DNA of 64,000 nt from Clostridia bacterium (GCA_028280575.1 JANQLN010000021.1:35164-99163), one strand, 5' to 3'; shown: positions 37,525-46,684, counted from the stretch's first letter. The notes: a model not told the origin generated them from the letters alone. Translations and numbers: made by a program.

Positions 37525-38685
37525 ATGCAGAAACTGCTCTACCTTGGAATATTTTTGTTTGACAATAAATTGGAAACGGGTGTGGTAAACAAAATGAAAG
37601 GACAGGTAAGAGCCTTTAAAAAAAGAGGCTTTGATGTTTATTATACTTCTATATACAATGATTCCATGTTTATAGAAAGCAATACTGACCATGTACGAAT
37701 TGCTAAAAATCCCAAAGACCCATATGCAATCAGGTATTTTTTATATAAGGGAGTAAAAAAGTGGTTAAAAAATAATCCTATGGATATTTGCTATATACGG
37801 TATGCCTTTTGCGATCCCATATTTCTTTGCTTAATACGCTATATGAAATACCGGGGAATAAAAATAATAATAGAAGTGCCGACTTACCCCTACGGAGAAG
37901 AAATGAACTGCTGGCCTTTTTTAAGAAGATATGCCGGCAAGGCTGTCGAATATATCTTAAACAAAAGGCTAAAAAAATATATATCTCTTGTTACCACATA
38001 TACATCTTCCGAATTGATTTTTGGTGTAAAAACCGTTAAGATAGAAAATGGTGTTGATGTGGAAAAAATCAAACCATGGCGTCACAGCCCAAAAGATTCT
38101 GATATTCACATTATTGCCGTATCCTCAATGCACTCATGGCACGGCTATGACAGGGCAATCAAAGGAATGGCCGGGTATTATTCCCGCCCGGTAAAAACAA
38201 AGGTTTTCCTGCACCTGGTTGGAGACGGAGTAATGAGACGCGAATGGGAAAAACTGTCCCAAAAACTCATTGTAGACAAATATGTAATATTCCATGGACC
38301 CCTGGTAAATGAAGAGCTTGATTTGCTTTTTGATAAGTGTGATATTGCCCTGGGATGCCTTGGAATTTACAGGAAAAAACTAACCCAGCCTTCCACACTT
38401 AAAAACAAGGAATATTGTGCAAGAGGTATTCCTTTTGCCTTTGCCTGTGAAGAAAAATATCTTCATCCAGGACTGGAATTTGTAAAAATTCTGCCTGATA
38501 ATGATGAATTGATAAATATGGATGAATTGATTGAATTCTGCAATAGTATGAAAGCACTTAATAATATATCCCATGCTATGAGGGATTATGCCAATAAACA
38601 TTTTTTATGGGATACACAGATTGAAAGAATATTCACAGCTTTATCAGGCAGTCTTATACCTGTTAATAAGCCCGGAGAGCGATAA
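37525..38685 (+). CDS. Glycosyltransferase, GT4-like
   Basis: About 386 residues with a GT-B layout: the N-terminus LLYLGIFLFDNKLETGVVNKMKGQ, the hinge IENGVDVEKIKPW, and a donor-domain stretch HLVGDGVMRREWEKLSQKL followed by IFHGPLVNEELD. The usual E-x7-E GT4 motif is weak, replaced by STLKNKEYCARGIPF, as in a subset of family-4 enzymes. GGGGAG before the ATG fits 37525 rather than the GTG at 37513. It is coupled to the flippase gene. Confidence 0.82.
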   Translation: MQKLLYLGIFLFDNKLETGVVNKMKGQVRAFKKRGFDVYYTSIYNDSMFIESNTDHVRIAKNPKDPYAIRYFLYKGVKKWLKNNPMDICYIRYAFCDPIFLCLIRYMKYRGIKIIIEVPTYPYGEEMNCWPFLRRYAGKAVEYILNKRLKKYISLVTTYTSSELIFGVKTVKIENGVDVEKIKPWRHSPKDSDIHIIAVSSMHSWHGYDRAIKGMAGYYSRPVKTKVFLHLVGDGVMRREWEKLSQKLIVDKYVIFHGPLVNEELDLLFDKCDIALGCLGIYRKKLTQPSTLKNKEYCARGIPFAFACEEKYLHPGLEFVKILPDNDELINMDELIEFCNSMKALNNISHAMRDYANKHFLWDTQIERIFTALSGSLIPVNKPGER

Positions 38686-39960
38686 ATGACCGGATATGTG
38701 AAGCTTATCAAAAAAAAGTTATTTACTTCATATATAAAAAATATGGTTACCTTAACTCTTGGTACCCTTATAGCCCAGTGTGCAATAGTCATAGCCGCTC
38801 CGGCACTAACACGTCTTTATTCTCCGGAGCAGTTAGGTATGTATACCCTTATTTTTACCATAGCTTCCATTATAGGACCATTGGTTAACGGACGCTATGA
38901 TATGTCCATAGTATCTGCCTCCCATGAGAGGGAATCCCACGCCGTTATGAAGGCAAGCATGCTTGTATGCTTCTTTATAAGCGCCCTTGCAGGCATTATT
39001 ATAACATGCTTGATACTTTTTGACTCTCCCATTCTTGTGAATATAAATTCAAGGATAATTTATGTTTTTCCTTTATTACTGCTGTTTGGATTCATAAATG
39101 CTATAACAAGCTATAATAATAGAAATAAGGAATATAAGCTGATTGCAAAATTTTCGGCAGTAAGAACGCTAACGCTTTTGTTTGGACAGGTTCTTTTCGG
39201 AGTTTTCAAGGCCGGTATAACAGGCCTGCTTGTCAGCCAGCTGGCCTCTTTTTTTATAAGCCTTTTGTACCAGCTTAAAAATACTGCGATTAATTACAAA
39301 AGCGTATTATCTATAAGCTTCAAAGAAGTATCTGCCGTTTTAAGAAAATTTCGAAACCAGCCCTTTTATTCTACTCCTGCACTACTGCTTAACTCTTTAT
39401 CATATTCAATAATACCCTTTTTAATAAGTACTCTTTACGGGCTTAAAGATGTGGGATATTACTCCCTTTCATTTACCTTGCTCGGCATGCCTATACAGTT
39501 ATTCAGCGTCAATGTGGCAAAAGTTTTTTTTGAAAAAGCAAACCGTGAAAAAAAAGCTTGCGGTAATTTTTATAAGACCTTTAAAACTACATTATTCTTG
39601 CTGTTATTTATATCCATACCTTTTTTTACCTTTTTAATGCTGTTTTCAAGAAATATTTTCAATATCGTATTCGGCCCAGGCTGGGAAAGGGCGGGCCTTT
39701 TTGTGGAAATTTTATCTCCAATGTACACATTCAGGTTTATTTCAGCTTCACTTGCAGCCGGCCTTATTATTGGGCACAGGCAAAAAATAGAATTTATTAT
39801 CCAGTCCGTCTTTTTTATTGAGGCTATCGGAGCTTTTTTGCTTTCTAAACAACTGTTTTTTTCTATAGAACAATTTTTAACCATAATAAGTATTCTTTTT
39901 GCAGTCAGCTATATAGTTTTAATTTTTGCTATCTTTCTTGCCAGCAAAAGTAAAGATTAA
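38686..39960 (+). CDS. Oligosaccharide flippase (Wzx/MATE-like)
   Basis: 424 residues with about 12 hydrophobic segments. The family start (TLGTLIAQCAIVIAAPALTRLYSPEQLGMYTLI) and a second-half FGPGWERAGLFVEILSPMY are clear. It would flip lipid-linked sugar units to the outer face. Its presence along with the PelG-like protein means the locus has two candidate exporters. The ATG follows immediately on the previous stop. CGGAGAG is the ribosome site. Confidence 0.9.
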   Translation: MTGYVKLIKKKLFTSYIKNMVTLTLGTLIAQCAIVIAAPALTRLYSPEQLGMYTLIFTIASIIGPLVNGRYDMSIVSASHERESHAVMKASMLVCFFISALAGIIITCLILFDSPILVNINSRIIYVFPLLLLFGFINAITSYNNRNKEYKLIAKFSAVRTLTLLFGQVLFGVFKAGITGLLVSQLASFFISLLYQLKNTAINYKSVLSISFKEVSAVLRKFRNQPFYSTPALLLNSLSYSIIPFLISTLYGLKDVGYYSLSFTLLGMPIQLFSVNVAKVFFEKANREKKACGNFYKTFKTTLFLLLFISIPFFTFLMLFSRNIFNIVFGPGWERAGLFVEILSPMYTFRFISASLAAGLIIGHRQKIEFIIQSVFFIEAIGAFLLSKQLFFSIEQFLTIISILFAVSYIVLIFAIFLASKSKD

Positions 39961-40105
39961 AGCCGTCAATTATACATTTATCGGCAAGTTTTCTTCTAAG
40001 CAAGCAATATAAAGATAAAAAAAAGTAAAATGCTATAAATAATGTCAAGTGAATTTTCGTCTTCTAAATTACTAAAAGTAAAACTCGGGAGTATAATTTG
40101 TATGT

Positions 40106-40708
40106 TTAAGGTATTTCAATTGATGTACTATCAGCTCCAAGTATCTTACTGCCGTCTTTTTCATCAGAACCAACTGCAACCATAATATTATATTTCTCTG
40201 ATTTCTGTACTGCGTTTTTATCAGCAACCAAATCAATCACAACAGTTCCCGTGCCGCCTCCCCTTGGCTTATAATTACTGCTTCTTCCAATTTCTATCCA
40301 TTTATCCCATTTATATCTATCAGAAGCAGTACTCCATATTGTTATATAGTCCGCAGGTTTTATCTGATCTCCATTTTCGGGATAACTGCTTACGATATCA
40401 GAAATATTCCATTTTTTAGGTATATAAAAAGCAATCCCTCCCCAATCTTCGGGATCTATCTCAATCCGGGCAACAATCTGTATATGCTCAGGAACTCCTT
40501 TGGCTCCTTTTACAAATATCTCTCCTTTTGCCAAAGTATTAAGCTCCGTTGAATCGGAATTTACACTGAATTTTTTGACCTGGATCAGGTTTTCATTAAT
40601 CCTTGTCTTGTCAGTAGTATTGTCATTTTGGCTGCAGCTAAAAAGAAGTATAGTAATCACTGTTATAATCAATATAGTTAGCAGTATGTATATGGATTGA
40701 ATTTTCAT
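40106..40708 (-). CDS. Small secreted lipoprotein of unknown function
   Basis: 200 residues: a hydrophobic signal ending in lipobox LLFSC (Cys25), then a polar linker and a beta-rich domain (IFVKGAKGVPEHIQIVARIEI, GGIAFYIPKKWNISDIVSSYP, GTVVIDLVADK). The domain looks immunoglobulin-like in strand pattern, but I do not recognise the family. It lies convergent to the flippase gene and in its own transcription unit. A link to the exopolysaccharide locus is only by proximity. Confidence 0.7.
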   Translation of the reverse strand: MKIQSIYILLTILIITVITILLFSCSQNDNTTDKTRINENLIQVKKFSVNSDSTELNTLAKGEIFVKGAKGVPEHIQIVARIEIDPEDWGGIAFYIPKKWNISDIVSSYPENGDQIKPADYITIWSTASDRYKWDKWIEIGRSSNYKPRGGGTGTVVIDLVADKNAVQKSEKYNIMVAVGSDEKDGSKILGADSTSIEIP

Positions 40709-40971
40709 ATTTTGCCTCTCTTACACAAGGTTGGAATCGTATATAAAAATTATATATTCATATTATTTATTATCCTTGTTTTTTGTAAATACTTTACCAT
40801 TTTTATACCTTTCCTTCAAGAACCAATTTGTAATTGAGTACAATGTACTATATAAATACAAGCTCAAATAACCATCTTAATTTTAATAGTTTGAAGATTA
40901 TTTATATTCGTCTTTTTACTGCAAAAATTGAGCGGAAAAATGAACAGAAAATCTGCATACACGAGTTTTGT

Positions 40972-41541
40972 CTATAGCTCCTTCTTCTCCTTAAGCCTGC
41001 CGTTAACCAGATCGTATTTTCTGCCGCACTTATTGCATATCAAGCCGTTTTTAAGATGTAAACCGCACTCACAAACCCATCCGATTTGCCTTGCAGGCAC
41101 GCCTGCCACCAGTGCATGGTCAGGAACATCTTTAGTCACCACCGCACCGGAAGCAGTCATTGACCATCTGCCAATAATATTCCCGCAGAGAATGGTGGCA
41201 TTGGCACCTATGGATGCACCATGCTTGACGAGGGTCTTTATGTACCCTTCACTGCTTTCAGGATACTTACTCCTTGGGGTTAAAACATTAGTAAACACCA
41301 TGGACGGTCCACAGAATACATAATCTTCCAATTCTACTCCTTCGTATACGGATACGTTATTTTGGATTTTTACTCCGTTTCCTATCTTAACATTGGAAGA
41401 TATATTGACATTCTGTCCTAAAGTACAATTTTCTCCAATTTGCGCTCTTTTTTGAACATGGCTGAAATGCCATATTTTTGTGCCGTTTCCTATTATTACA
41501 CCATCATCTATATAACTGCTTTCATGTACAAAATAACTCAT
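40972..41541 (-). CDS. Hexapeptide-repeat N-acetyltransferase with C-terminal zinc-ribbon-like tail (WbpD-like)
   Basis: 189 residues. Left-handed beta-helix repeats are clear (GDGTKIWHFSHV-type start, IGENCTLGQNVNISSNVKIGNGVKIQNNVSVYEGV), as in WbpD/WlbB enzymes that acetylate the 3-amino group of a UDP-aminosugar acid. The last 35 residues carry CEC and CNKC pairs, a short zinc-ribbon-like tail. It couples by ATGA to the oxidoreductase gene upstream. The matching aminotransferase (WbpE) is not in the window. Confidence 0.87.
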   Translation of the reverse strand: MSYFVHESSYIDDGVIIGNGTKIWHFSHVQKRAQIGENCTLGQNVNISSNVKIGNGVKIQNNVSVYEGVELEDYVFCGPSMVFTNVLTPRSKYPESSEGYIKTLVKHGASIGANATILCGNIIGRWSMTASGAVVTKDVPDHALVAGVPARQIGWVCECGLHLKNGLICNKCGRKYDLVNGRLKEKKEL

Positions 41542-42626
41542 CTGTCAAACCTGCCTTTAAAATCCAAAGCAGCGCACTTTTCCATAGGCAGCTTGACTTT
41601 CCGGCCTTCCGCTGCCGACTTATATATGGCAAGCACCAGCTCCAATGCTCTTCTTCCATCTTCTGCCGTAACATAAGGCTCCCTGTCGTTTTTTATAGCT
41701 TCTATGACATCCGCATAAAGAGGTTTATGTCCAAATCCATACACATTGGGTGGATTCTCACTATAATTTGCTATTACTTCCTCAGGGTCATCCAATAAAT
41801 CTGCAAAACGCCATTCTTCAATGAAGTTTACGGACTGGCCCCCGGCTTTAACAGTTCCTTTTTCACCAAAGATATATAATGTTTCCTCCAGGTTTTGAGG
41901 GTATACATCCGTAGTACCCTCAATAATCCCATAACTGCCGTTAGAAAATTTGATAAGGGCAATGCCGAAATCTTCGGCCTCTATATAGCTGTGGTTCAAA
42001 TTATCGGTCATGCCGGCAACTTCTACAATGTCGTTACCCATAATCCACCTTAGTAAATCTATATTGTGAATGCATTGGTTCATAAGGGTTCCTCCGTCTT
42101 GTTCCCATGTTCCCCTCCACTTTGCCCTGGAATAATATTCATATCCACGGTTCCAGCGTACATGTGCCGCTCCGTAAAACAATCTGCCGAAGCGTTTTTT
42201 TTCAACAGCTTCTCTGATTTTCAGGATTGACTTATTGAACCTGTTTTGATGGCATGGGCTAACCTTTACCCCTTTTTCTCCAGCCCTTCCAATTATCCGG
42301 TCTGCTTCCCCGAGTGAAAGGGTCATTGGTTTTTCTATGATAAGATTGCATCCTGCATCAATACAATCCAATGCAATTTGACCATGCTTTCCGCTTTCAG
42401 TACAAATCGCTACCAATGCAGGTTTTTCTTTTTCAAGCAGTTCTTTGTAATCCCTGTATTTGCGGATTTTCTCCGGAAGATTAAATTTAAGTATTTTATC
42501 CTCCATGTTTTCTGTTTCAATGTCGCACAACGCTGCAAATTCAAGGTTATTTTCAACTGCTGCCACTATATGATTTGGCGAAATCCTTCCACATCCTATT
42601 AATGCATATTCAAGACTCAAAATCAT
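41538..42626 (-). CDS. Gfo/Idh/MocA oxidoreductase (WlbA/WbpB-like)
   Basis: 362 residues: an NAD-binding N-terminus ALIGCGRISPNHIVAAVENN, the catalytic EKPMTLSLGEAD motif, then the alpha/beta domain with HQNRFNKSILKIREA. With the acetyltransferase it matches the first two genes of UDP-2,3-diacetamido-uronic acid synthesis (3-oxidation, then acetylation after transamination). The ATG at 42626 is close to AAGGGG, and a TTG nine bases downstream of that site is an alternative. A consensus promoter lies 150 bp upstream. Confidence 0.88.
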   Translation of the reverse strand: MILSLEYALIGCGRISPNHIVAAVENNLEFAALCDIETENMEDKILKFNLPEKIRKYRDYKELLEKEKPALVAICTESGKHGQIALDCIDAGCNLIIEKPMTLSLGEADRIIGRAGEKGVKVSPCHQNRFNKSILKIREAVEKKRFGRLFYGAAHVRWNRGYEYYSRAKWRGTWEQDGGTLMNQCIHNIDLLRWIMGNDIVEVAGMTDNLNHSYIEAEDFGIALIKFSNGSYGIIEGTTDVYPQNLEETLYIFGEKGTVKAGGQSVNFIEEWRFADLLDDPEEVIANYSENPPNVYGFGHKPLYADVIEAIKNDREPYVTAEDGRRALELVLAIYKSAAEGRKVKLPMEKCAALDFKGRFDR

Positions 42627-42777
42627 CAGCCCCTTAAATAATTCTACTTCTTAAAAAATTCATTTATATCAACCGCTGTTTTTTCAAATTGGCATGAAAA
42701 ATAACCTATAATCTTTATATTTTTAATTAAATTGATAGATATTATTGCTTATTTTTAACCATATTACTTTAACAATA

Positions 42778-42806
42778 ATTATACTTCCCATTCCATTTTT
42801 TGTCAA
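42778..42806 (-). promoter_or_regulatory. Consensus promoter for the WlbA-like gene
   Basis: On the minus strand TTGACA and TATAAT, both perfect sigma-A hexamers, are separated by 17 bp. This is the best promoter I see in the window and leaves a leader of about 145 nt. Confidence 0.8.
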
Positions 42807-42844
42807 GCCCAACTTTCATTTGTATAATGTGTTTACATTTTTTG

Positions 42845-42873
42845 TGTACATGCTGCTTTATTGATGCTATAAT
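42845..42873 (+). promoter_or_regulatory. Promoter of the RiPP operon, overlapping a direct repeat
   Basis: TGTACA and a perfect TATAAT are separated by 17 bp, 40 bp before the radical SAM gene. The -35 lies inside a direct repeat TGTTTACA (42830-42837) and TGTGTACA (42843-42850), a possible regulator site. The promoter is divergent from the WlbA promoter, whose -35 is about 40 bp away. Confidence 0.6.
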
Positions 42874-42912
42874 AGTAGAGAAAATCGGAGTATTTAAAAC
42901 GTTGGAGGTATA

Positions 42913-43923
42913 ATGATAAGGCAGTTAAAACAGGATTTTCGTGAAAAAGCAAGAAATGCAAATATACCATTAGAAGTAACTTTTGAGCTTACTTACCGCT
43001 GCAATTTGTCATGCGTTCATTGTTATCTTAAGGGTGAAACCTGTGAAGAAATGACAACTGGTGAAATCTTTGCTGTTATTGATCAATTGGCTGAATGCGG
43101 TACCTTACATCTAATCTTCACAGGCGGGGAATGCTTGCTGAGAGAAGACTTTTTTGATATTGCCGGTTATGCAAGAAGCAAAAACCTGGCACTCAGCCTG
43201 ATAACAAATGCTACCTTGATTGACGGGCCTACAGCGAAAAAATTCAAGGATTTAAATTTCCTTGAAGTGTCCGTCAGTATTTATGGACTTAACTGCCATG
43301 ACCGTATAACTTCAACTAAAGGCTCTTTTATCAAAAGCCATGAAGCAATCAAGCATCTTATCAGGGAAAATGTTTCAGTTCAGGTTAAAACTCCGGTAAT
43401 GAATTTGAATTTTAATGAAATTGAACAATTATCTGTTTTCTGCGAGCAGCTGGGATTGGATTTCGCTCCTAATCCTTTTATTACAATGTGTTCCGACGGT
43501 ACAAGAAAGACCCTGGCTCTAAGAATGGACGATGGACAATTGTCAAGGTATACCTGTGAAAGAATAGAATCCGGCGAAAGGGCCTCAGGTTTTAATTCAT
43601 TTTGCAATACCGGCCGTTCGGTAGCTGCCATATCACCGTCAGGAGATGTGTTTCCATGTATAGCTTTTAAAAAAAGTATTGGAAGCTTGAAAAAACAAAG
43701 CTTTTCAGATATATGGAATAATTCTCCTTACCTTAGCTTCCTGCGAAGCCTTGAGCTGGCGCATATGAAGGAATGCAGCGTATGTACTGTGAGAAATGTT
43801 TGCCGGTTGTGTCCTGCGGAAGCATTGGAGGAGGACGGCGATATACTGTCACCCCACAAGGAAGCTTGCAGGATTGCATATATGAGGCATAAGCTGATTA
43901 ATGAAAGGAAATGTAAATGCTGA
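42913..43923 (+). CDS. Radical SAM/SPASM peptide-modifying enzyme
   Basis: 336 residues. The N-terminus binds the SAM 4Fe-4S cluster through C30, C34 and C37 (YRCNLSCVHC), followed by the GGE-type motif FTGGECLLRED. The C-terminal part is a SPASM/twitch domain with clustered Cys (FCNTGRS, GDVFPCIAF, KECSVCTVRNVCRLCPAEA) for auxiliary clusters, as in PqqE and sactipeptide maturases. Such enzymes crosslink or otherwise alter peptide residues. It begins the operon (GGAGG, 4 bp spacing) and overlaps the PqqD-like gene. The likely substrate is the precursor peptide at 48270-48413 (inference). Confidence 0.9.
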   Translation: MIRQLKQDFREKARNANIPLEVTFELTYRCNLSCVHCYLKGETCEEMTTGEIFAVIDQLAECGTLHLIFTGGECLLREDFFDIAGYARSKNLALSLITNATLIDGPTAKKFKDLNFLEVSVSIYGLNCHDRITSTKGSFIKSHEAIKHLIRENVSVQVKTPVMNLNFNEIEQLSVFCEQLGLDFAPNPFITMCSDGTRKTLALRMDDGQLSRYTCERIESGERASGFNSFCNTGRSVAAISPSGDVFPCIAFKKSIGSLKKQSFSDIWNNSPYLSFLRSLELAHMKECSVCTVRNVCRLCPAEALEEDGDILSPHKEACRIAYMRHKLINERKCKC

Positions 43924-44207
43924 TGGAAAAACTCAACATTAACAATTATGTAAAAAGGAAAAAGGAAATCGCATTTCAAAATATGGATCAAGAGCTTGTT
44001 TTATTAAATCTCGAAAGCGGAGTATATTACAGCACAAATAAGGTAGGACAAAGAATATGGCAGCTTTGCGACGGCAGCATGAATATAAGGGAAATAATCC
44101 TTAAGCTGTCCGATGACTTTGATAAGTCTTCCGACGATATAAAAAATGACGTGCTGGAATATATTAATGACCTTATAAATGAAGACCTTTTAAGCCTTTA
44201 CAGTTAA
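43917..44207 (+). CDS. PqqD-like RiPP recognition protein (lasso B1 type)
   Basis: 96 residues with the PqqD/RRE winged-helix pattern: an N-terminal strand pair (VLLNLESGVYYSTNKVGQRIWQLCDG), then helices INIREIILKLSDDFD-like and IKNDVLEYINDLINEDLL. Such proteins hold leader peptides and deliver them to partner enzymes. In lasso systems they bind a Y-x2-P-x-L leader motif, which is exactly what the nearby precursor carries. The start overlaps the radical SAM stop. A second ATG at 43923 is possible. Confidence 0.9.
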   Translation: MLMEKLNINNYVKRKKEIAFQNMDQELVLLNLESGVYYSTNKVGQRIWQLCDGSMNIREIILKLSDDFDKSSDDIKNDVLEYINDLINEDLLSLYS

Positions 44208-44220
44208 AACAGGAGCTTTA

Positions 44221-44640
44221 GTGAAAATGATCCTCCAAAAAAAAGCGTCAAGATACCTGTTATTAATAAAAATAATTATTGCGGGAGTTATATTGACCCT
44301 TTTATTAAAACTTATTAAATTCGGAAAACTGGCCAAGCTATTGGAAAGCAAAAGGGTTAAATATAAAGGAAAAGATAAAATTAATGAATTGATAGAGCTT
44401 GTAGACAAAGTCAGCAGGGCAAGATTCTTTTTAATAAGAAAAAACTGCTATAAAAAATGCTTGCTGCTCTATTACTTTTTAAACAAAACAGACTGTGAAA
44501 ATCTTGTACTGGCTATTGGAATTTCAAAAATCAACGGCAAGCTGCAAGGGCATAGCTGGGTTATATTTAATAATCAGCTTTTATTGGATGATAAGGAATT
44601 TATTAAAAATTATAAAATAATGCATACGCTAAGGAGATGA
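44221..44640 (+). CDS. Lasso-type B2 leader peptidase (transglutaminase-like)
   Basis: 139 residues: one membrane helix (about 12-30), then the transglutaminase-like fold used by lasso peptide B2 proteases. The expected triad is visible as Cys80 (KKCLLLYYFL), His111 (GHSWV) and Asp123/124 (LLLDD). It should cut the leader after a Thr at position -2, working with the PqqD-like protein. GTG start. It lies 13 bp after the PqqD-like gene. Confidence 0.87.
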   Translation: MKMILQKKASRYLLLIKIIIAGVILTLLLKLIKFGKLAKLLESKRVKYKGKDKINELIELVDKVSRARFFLIRKNCYKKCLLLYYFLNKTDCENLVLAIGISKINGKLQGHSWVIFNNQLLLDDKEFIKNYKIMHTLRR

Positions 44641-44642
44641 AT

Positions 44643-45626
44643 ATGCCTGAAAAGCTTTATTCTTCCACTTTTAAAATAAGCAATACGTCTGTTATAATAA
44701 GTACAGACGATGGAATCCTTCACAATGGCATAAGAAATTGGCTTAATACCTTTAATGCTGATTTTCATGGGTATGGAGATGCGGTAAAAATTAAAATATT
44801 GGGTTTGCATAAAAGCGACACTATGCCGATTCCTATTCCGGAAAATGCCAGGTGCATATATGAAGGCCATACTGCAAGGTACTTGACCAATAATCATATA
44901 TGGTATTTTGAAATACCGGAGATAGGAAGAATGGCAATTGATTTGAATAATAAAGAAATAAATGCCTGCGCATATGTTGAAAATATTTTTTCCGAAGCAT
45001 GGCACCTGCAGGATTTCATGCACCCTTTGTTTGAGCTTTTAAGAATGGAAGAGCTTTATTTATTCCATTCGGGAGCAGTATGTATTGATAATTGGGGCCT
45101 AATGCTTGCAGGCAGGTCGGGCCGCGGCAAATCAACGCTGTCTCTTCACCTGCTGGCAAATGGTTTTAGCTTTATGTCGGACGACAGATGTTTTATTGAA
45201 AGGACAAAAACAGGTTATGATTTAACAGGTTTTTTAGAGCCTGTTAAATTCTGGCCTCAAAATGTAAGGCACATTACCAGTATCAATAATATTGAACAAT
45301 CCGGCCAAAATGATAAAACAGTTATTGACATCAAAGATTATTTTCCTTACAGCATATCAAAAAAATGTACTTTGAAGGCAATAATCTTTCCCAGGTGGTG
45401 TCCCGGCAAAAGCAGCAGGTTGGAAGCCATTAAACCTGCAAAAGCTATTGTTGAAATACTGCCCTTAACTATGGAATGCCTGTTTTCCAATACTTCAAAA
45501 AAACACTTTGAATTTAATTGTGAACTGGTGGAAAGGCTGCCTATGGCAGTCCTCACTTTAGGTAAGGATAAAAGCGTGTGGCATAAGCTTATAAGGAGCT
45601 TTTTAGTTAATGGGGTGGTTCAATGA
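44643..45626 (+). CDS. HPr kinase-like protein
   Basis: About 327 residues. The C-terminal half has the HprK-type Walker A AGRSGRGKST (about residue 157) and the following FMSDDRCFIE, and resembles HPrK-like proteins of RiPP clusters. In the paeninodin lasso cluster a relative phosphorylates a Ser of the precursor. The core here has several Ser/Thr. True HprK partners (HPr) are not nearby. AAGGAG fits the ATG at 44643 rather than 44637. Confidence 0.83.
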   Translation: MPEKLYSSTFKISNTSVIISTDDGILHNGIRNWLNTFNADFHGYGDAVKIKILGLHKSDTMPIPIPENARCIYEGHTARYLTNNHIWYFEIPEIGRMAIDLNNKEINACAYVENIFSEAWHLQDFMHPLFELLRMEELYLFHSGAVCIDNWGLMLAGRSGRGKSTLSLHLLANGFSFMSDDRCFIERTKTGYDLTGFLEPVKFWPQNVRHITSINNIEQSGQNDKTVIDIKDYFPYSISKKCTLKAIIFPRWCPGKSSRLEAIKPAKAIVEILPLTMECLFSNTSKKHFEFNCELVERLPMAVLTLGKDKSVWHKLIRSFLVNGVVQ

Positions 45627-46684
45627 ATTTGAATGATATCCCGGGCCTGGATGCCTTATATTTCATCCCTTTAATTGATTTTTGCAATAATCCTCCAGGC
45701 TTTAATATGGAAAATTACAGCAGTGAATCAAAAAAATATATCAGGAGAACAGCGGCCAGAAACCTTTTGCTCCAAAGCCAGTTAAATGAAATACTAACCT
45801 TGTTTGACAAAAATAGTATTGATGCTGCCGTATTGAAAGGCTCCTACCTGGATAAACTCCTTTACCCTCCCGGAATACGGCCTGTAGGAGATATCGATTT
45901 GCTGGTTCACAAGGAAGACCATACCAAAGTTAGCGAAGCTTTAAGAAAAATTTCATACTTTGCTGAAACAAAAGGTATGCCCCTTGATATGCAAAAAAAC
46001 ATATCAGGCAGAGTTTCATATCTAAAAGATTCTGAACTGGGCATTCCCCTGGACATACATTACAGCCTTGGACCTTATCCTTACCTTGCTAAAATTGAAA
46101 CGGAAATTCTCTGGCATAACCTGGTACGGGCAAAAATTAACGGATTAAATGTAAATGTTTTAGATCCCGGGTTTGCTTTTTTACACCATTTATTGCATTT
46201 ATTTCATCATATAGATGGTAACTGGATTGTTTCATGCTGTGATATAGCTGCTATGGTACACTCGGAAGATTTTGAAATCAATTGGAACAGATTTCTTAAG
46301 CATGCAAAGGAATATAACCTGCACCTTCCGGTCCTGTATTCCCTTAATAAGATATTGGAGGTTTTCGGCCCTATAATTCCAGAAATTGTTACCGGAGAGC
46401 TTAGCCTGCATAATCCGTCGTTAAAGGAAAAAGTGTTGTTTAATCTTTCCATAAGAAAAAGCGAAAAAACTGACAAGAATATTAATTATCTGATTCAGTT
46501 TTTATCCACTCCAGGAATTTTATTTAAATTCCGCTGTATTATTCGCATTCTGATTCCCTATCAGGGTGTATTGCCTGAAAGCAGCCGAACAGGCGGAAGG
46601 ATTTTAAGATACCTGCATTATTATTTGAACCTGTGTAAATCTTTTATATTCCTTTTTAAAAGCCTTTTCAGGAGGTGTAAGTAA
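45623..46684 (+). CDS. Nucleotidyltransferase family protein (NTP_transf_5 type)
   Basis: 353 residues. A polymerase-beta-like nucleotidyltransferase core is visible as VLKGSYLDKLLYPPG and RPVGDIDLLVHKED (about residues 76-96), with GD-x-D as metal-binding acids. Further helical domain with HHLLHLFHH. Relatives recur in lasso and other RiPP clusters, sometimes beside HPr-kinase-like genes, and may add a nucleotide to the peptide, but no activity is proven for this one. The start overlaps the kinase stop as ATGA. Confidence 0.82.
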   Translation: MNLNDIPGLDALYFIPLIDFCNNPPGFNMENYSSESKKYIRRTAARNLLLQSQLNEILTLFDKNSIDAAVLKGSYLDKLLYPPGIRPVGDIDLLVHKEDHTKVSEALRKISYFAETKGMPLDMQKNISGRVSYLKDSELGIPLDIHYSLGPYPYLAKIETEILWHNLVRAKINGLNVNVLDPGFAFLHHLLHLFHHIDGNWIVSCCDIAAMVHSEDFEINWNRFLKHAKEYNLHLPVLYSLNKILEVFGPIIPEIVTGELSLHNPSLKEKVLFNLSIRKSEKTDKNINYLIQFLSTPGILFKFRCIIRILIPYQGVLPESSRTGGRILRYLHYYLNLCKSFIFLFKSLFRRCK

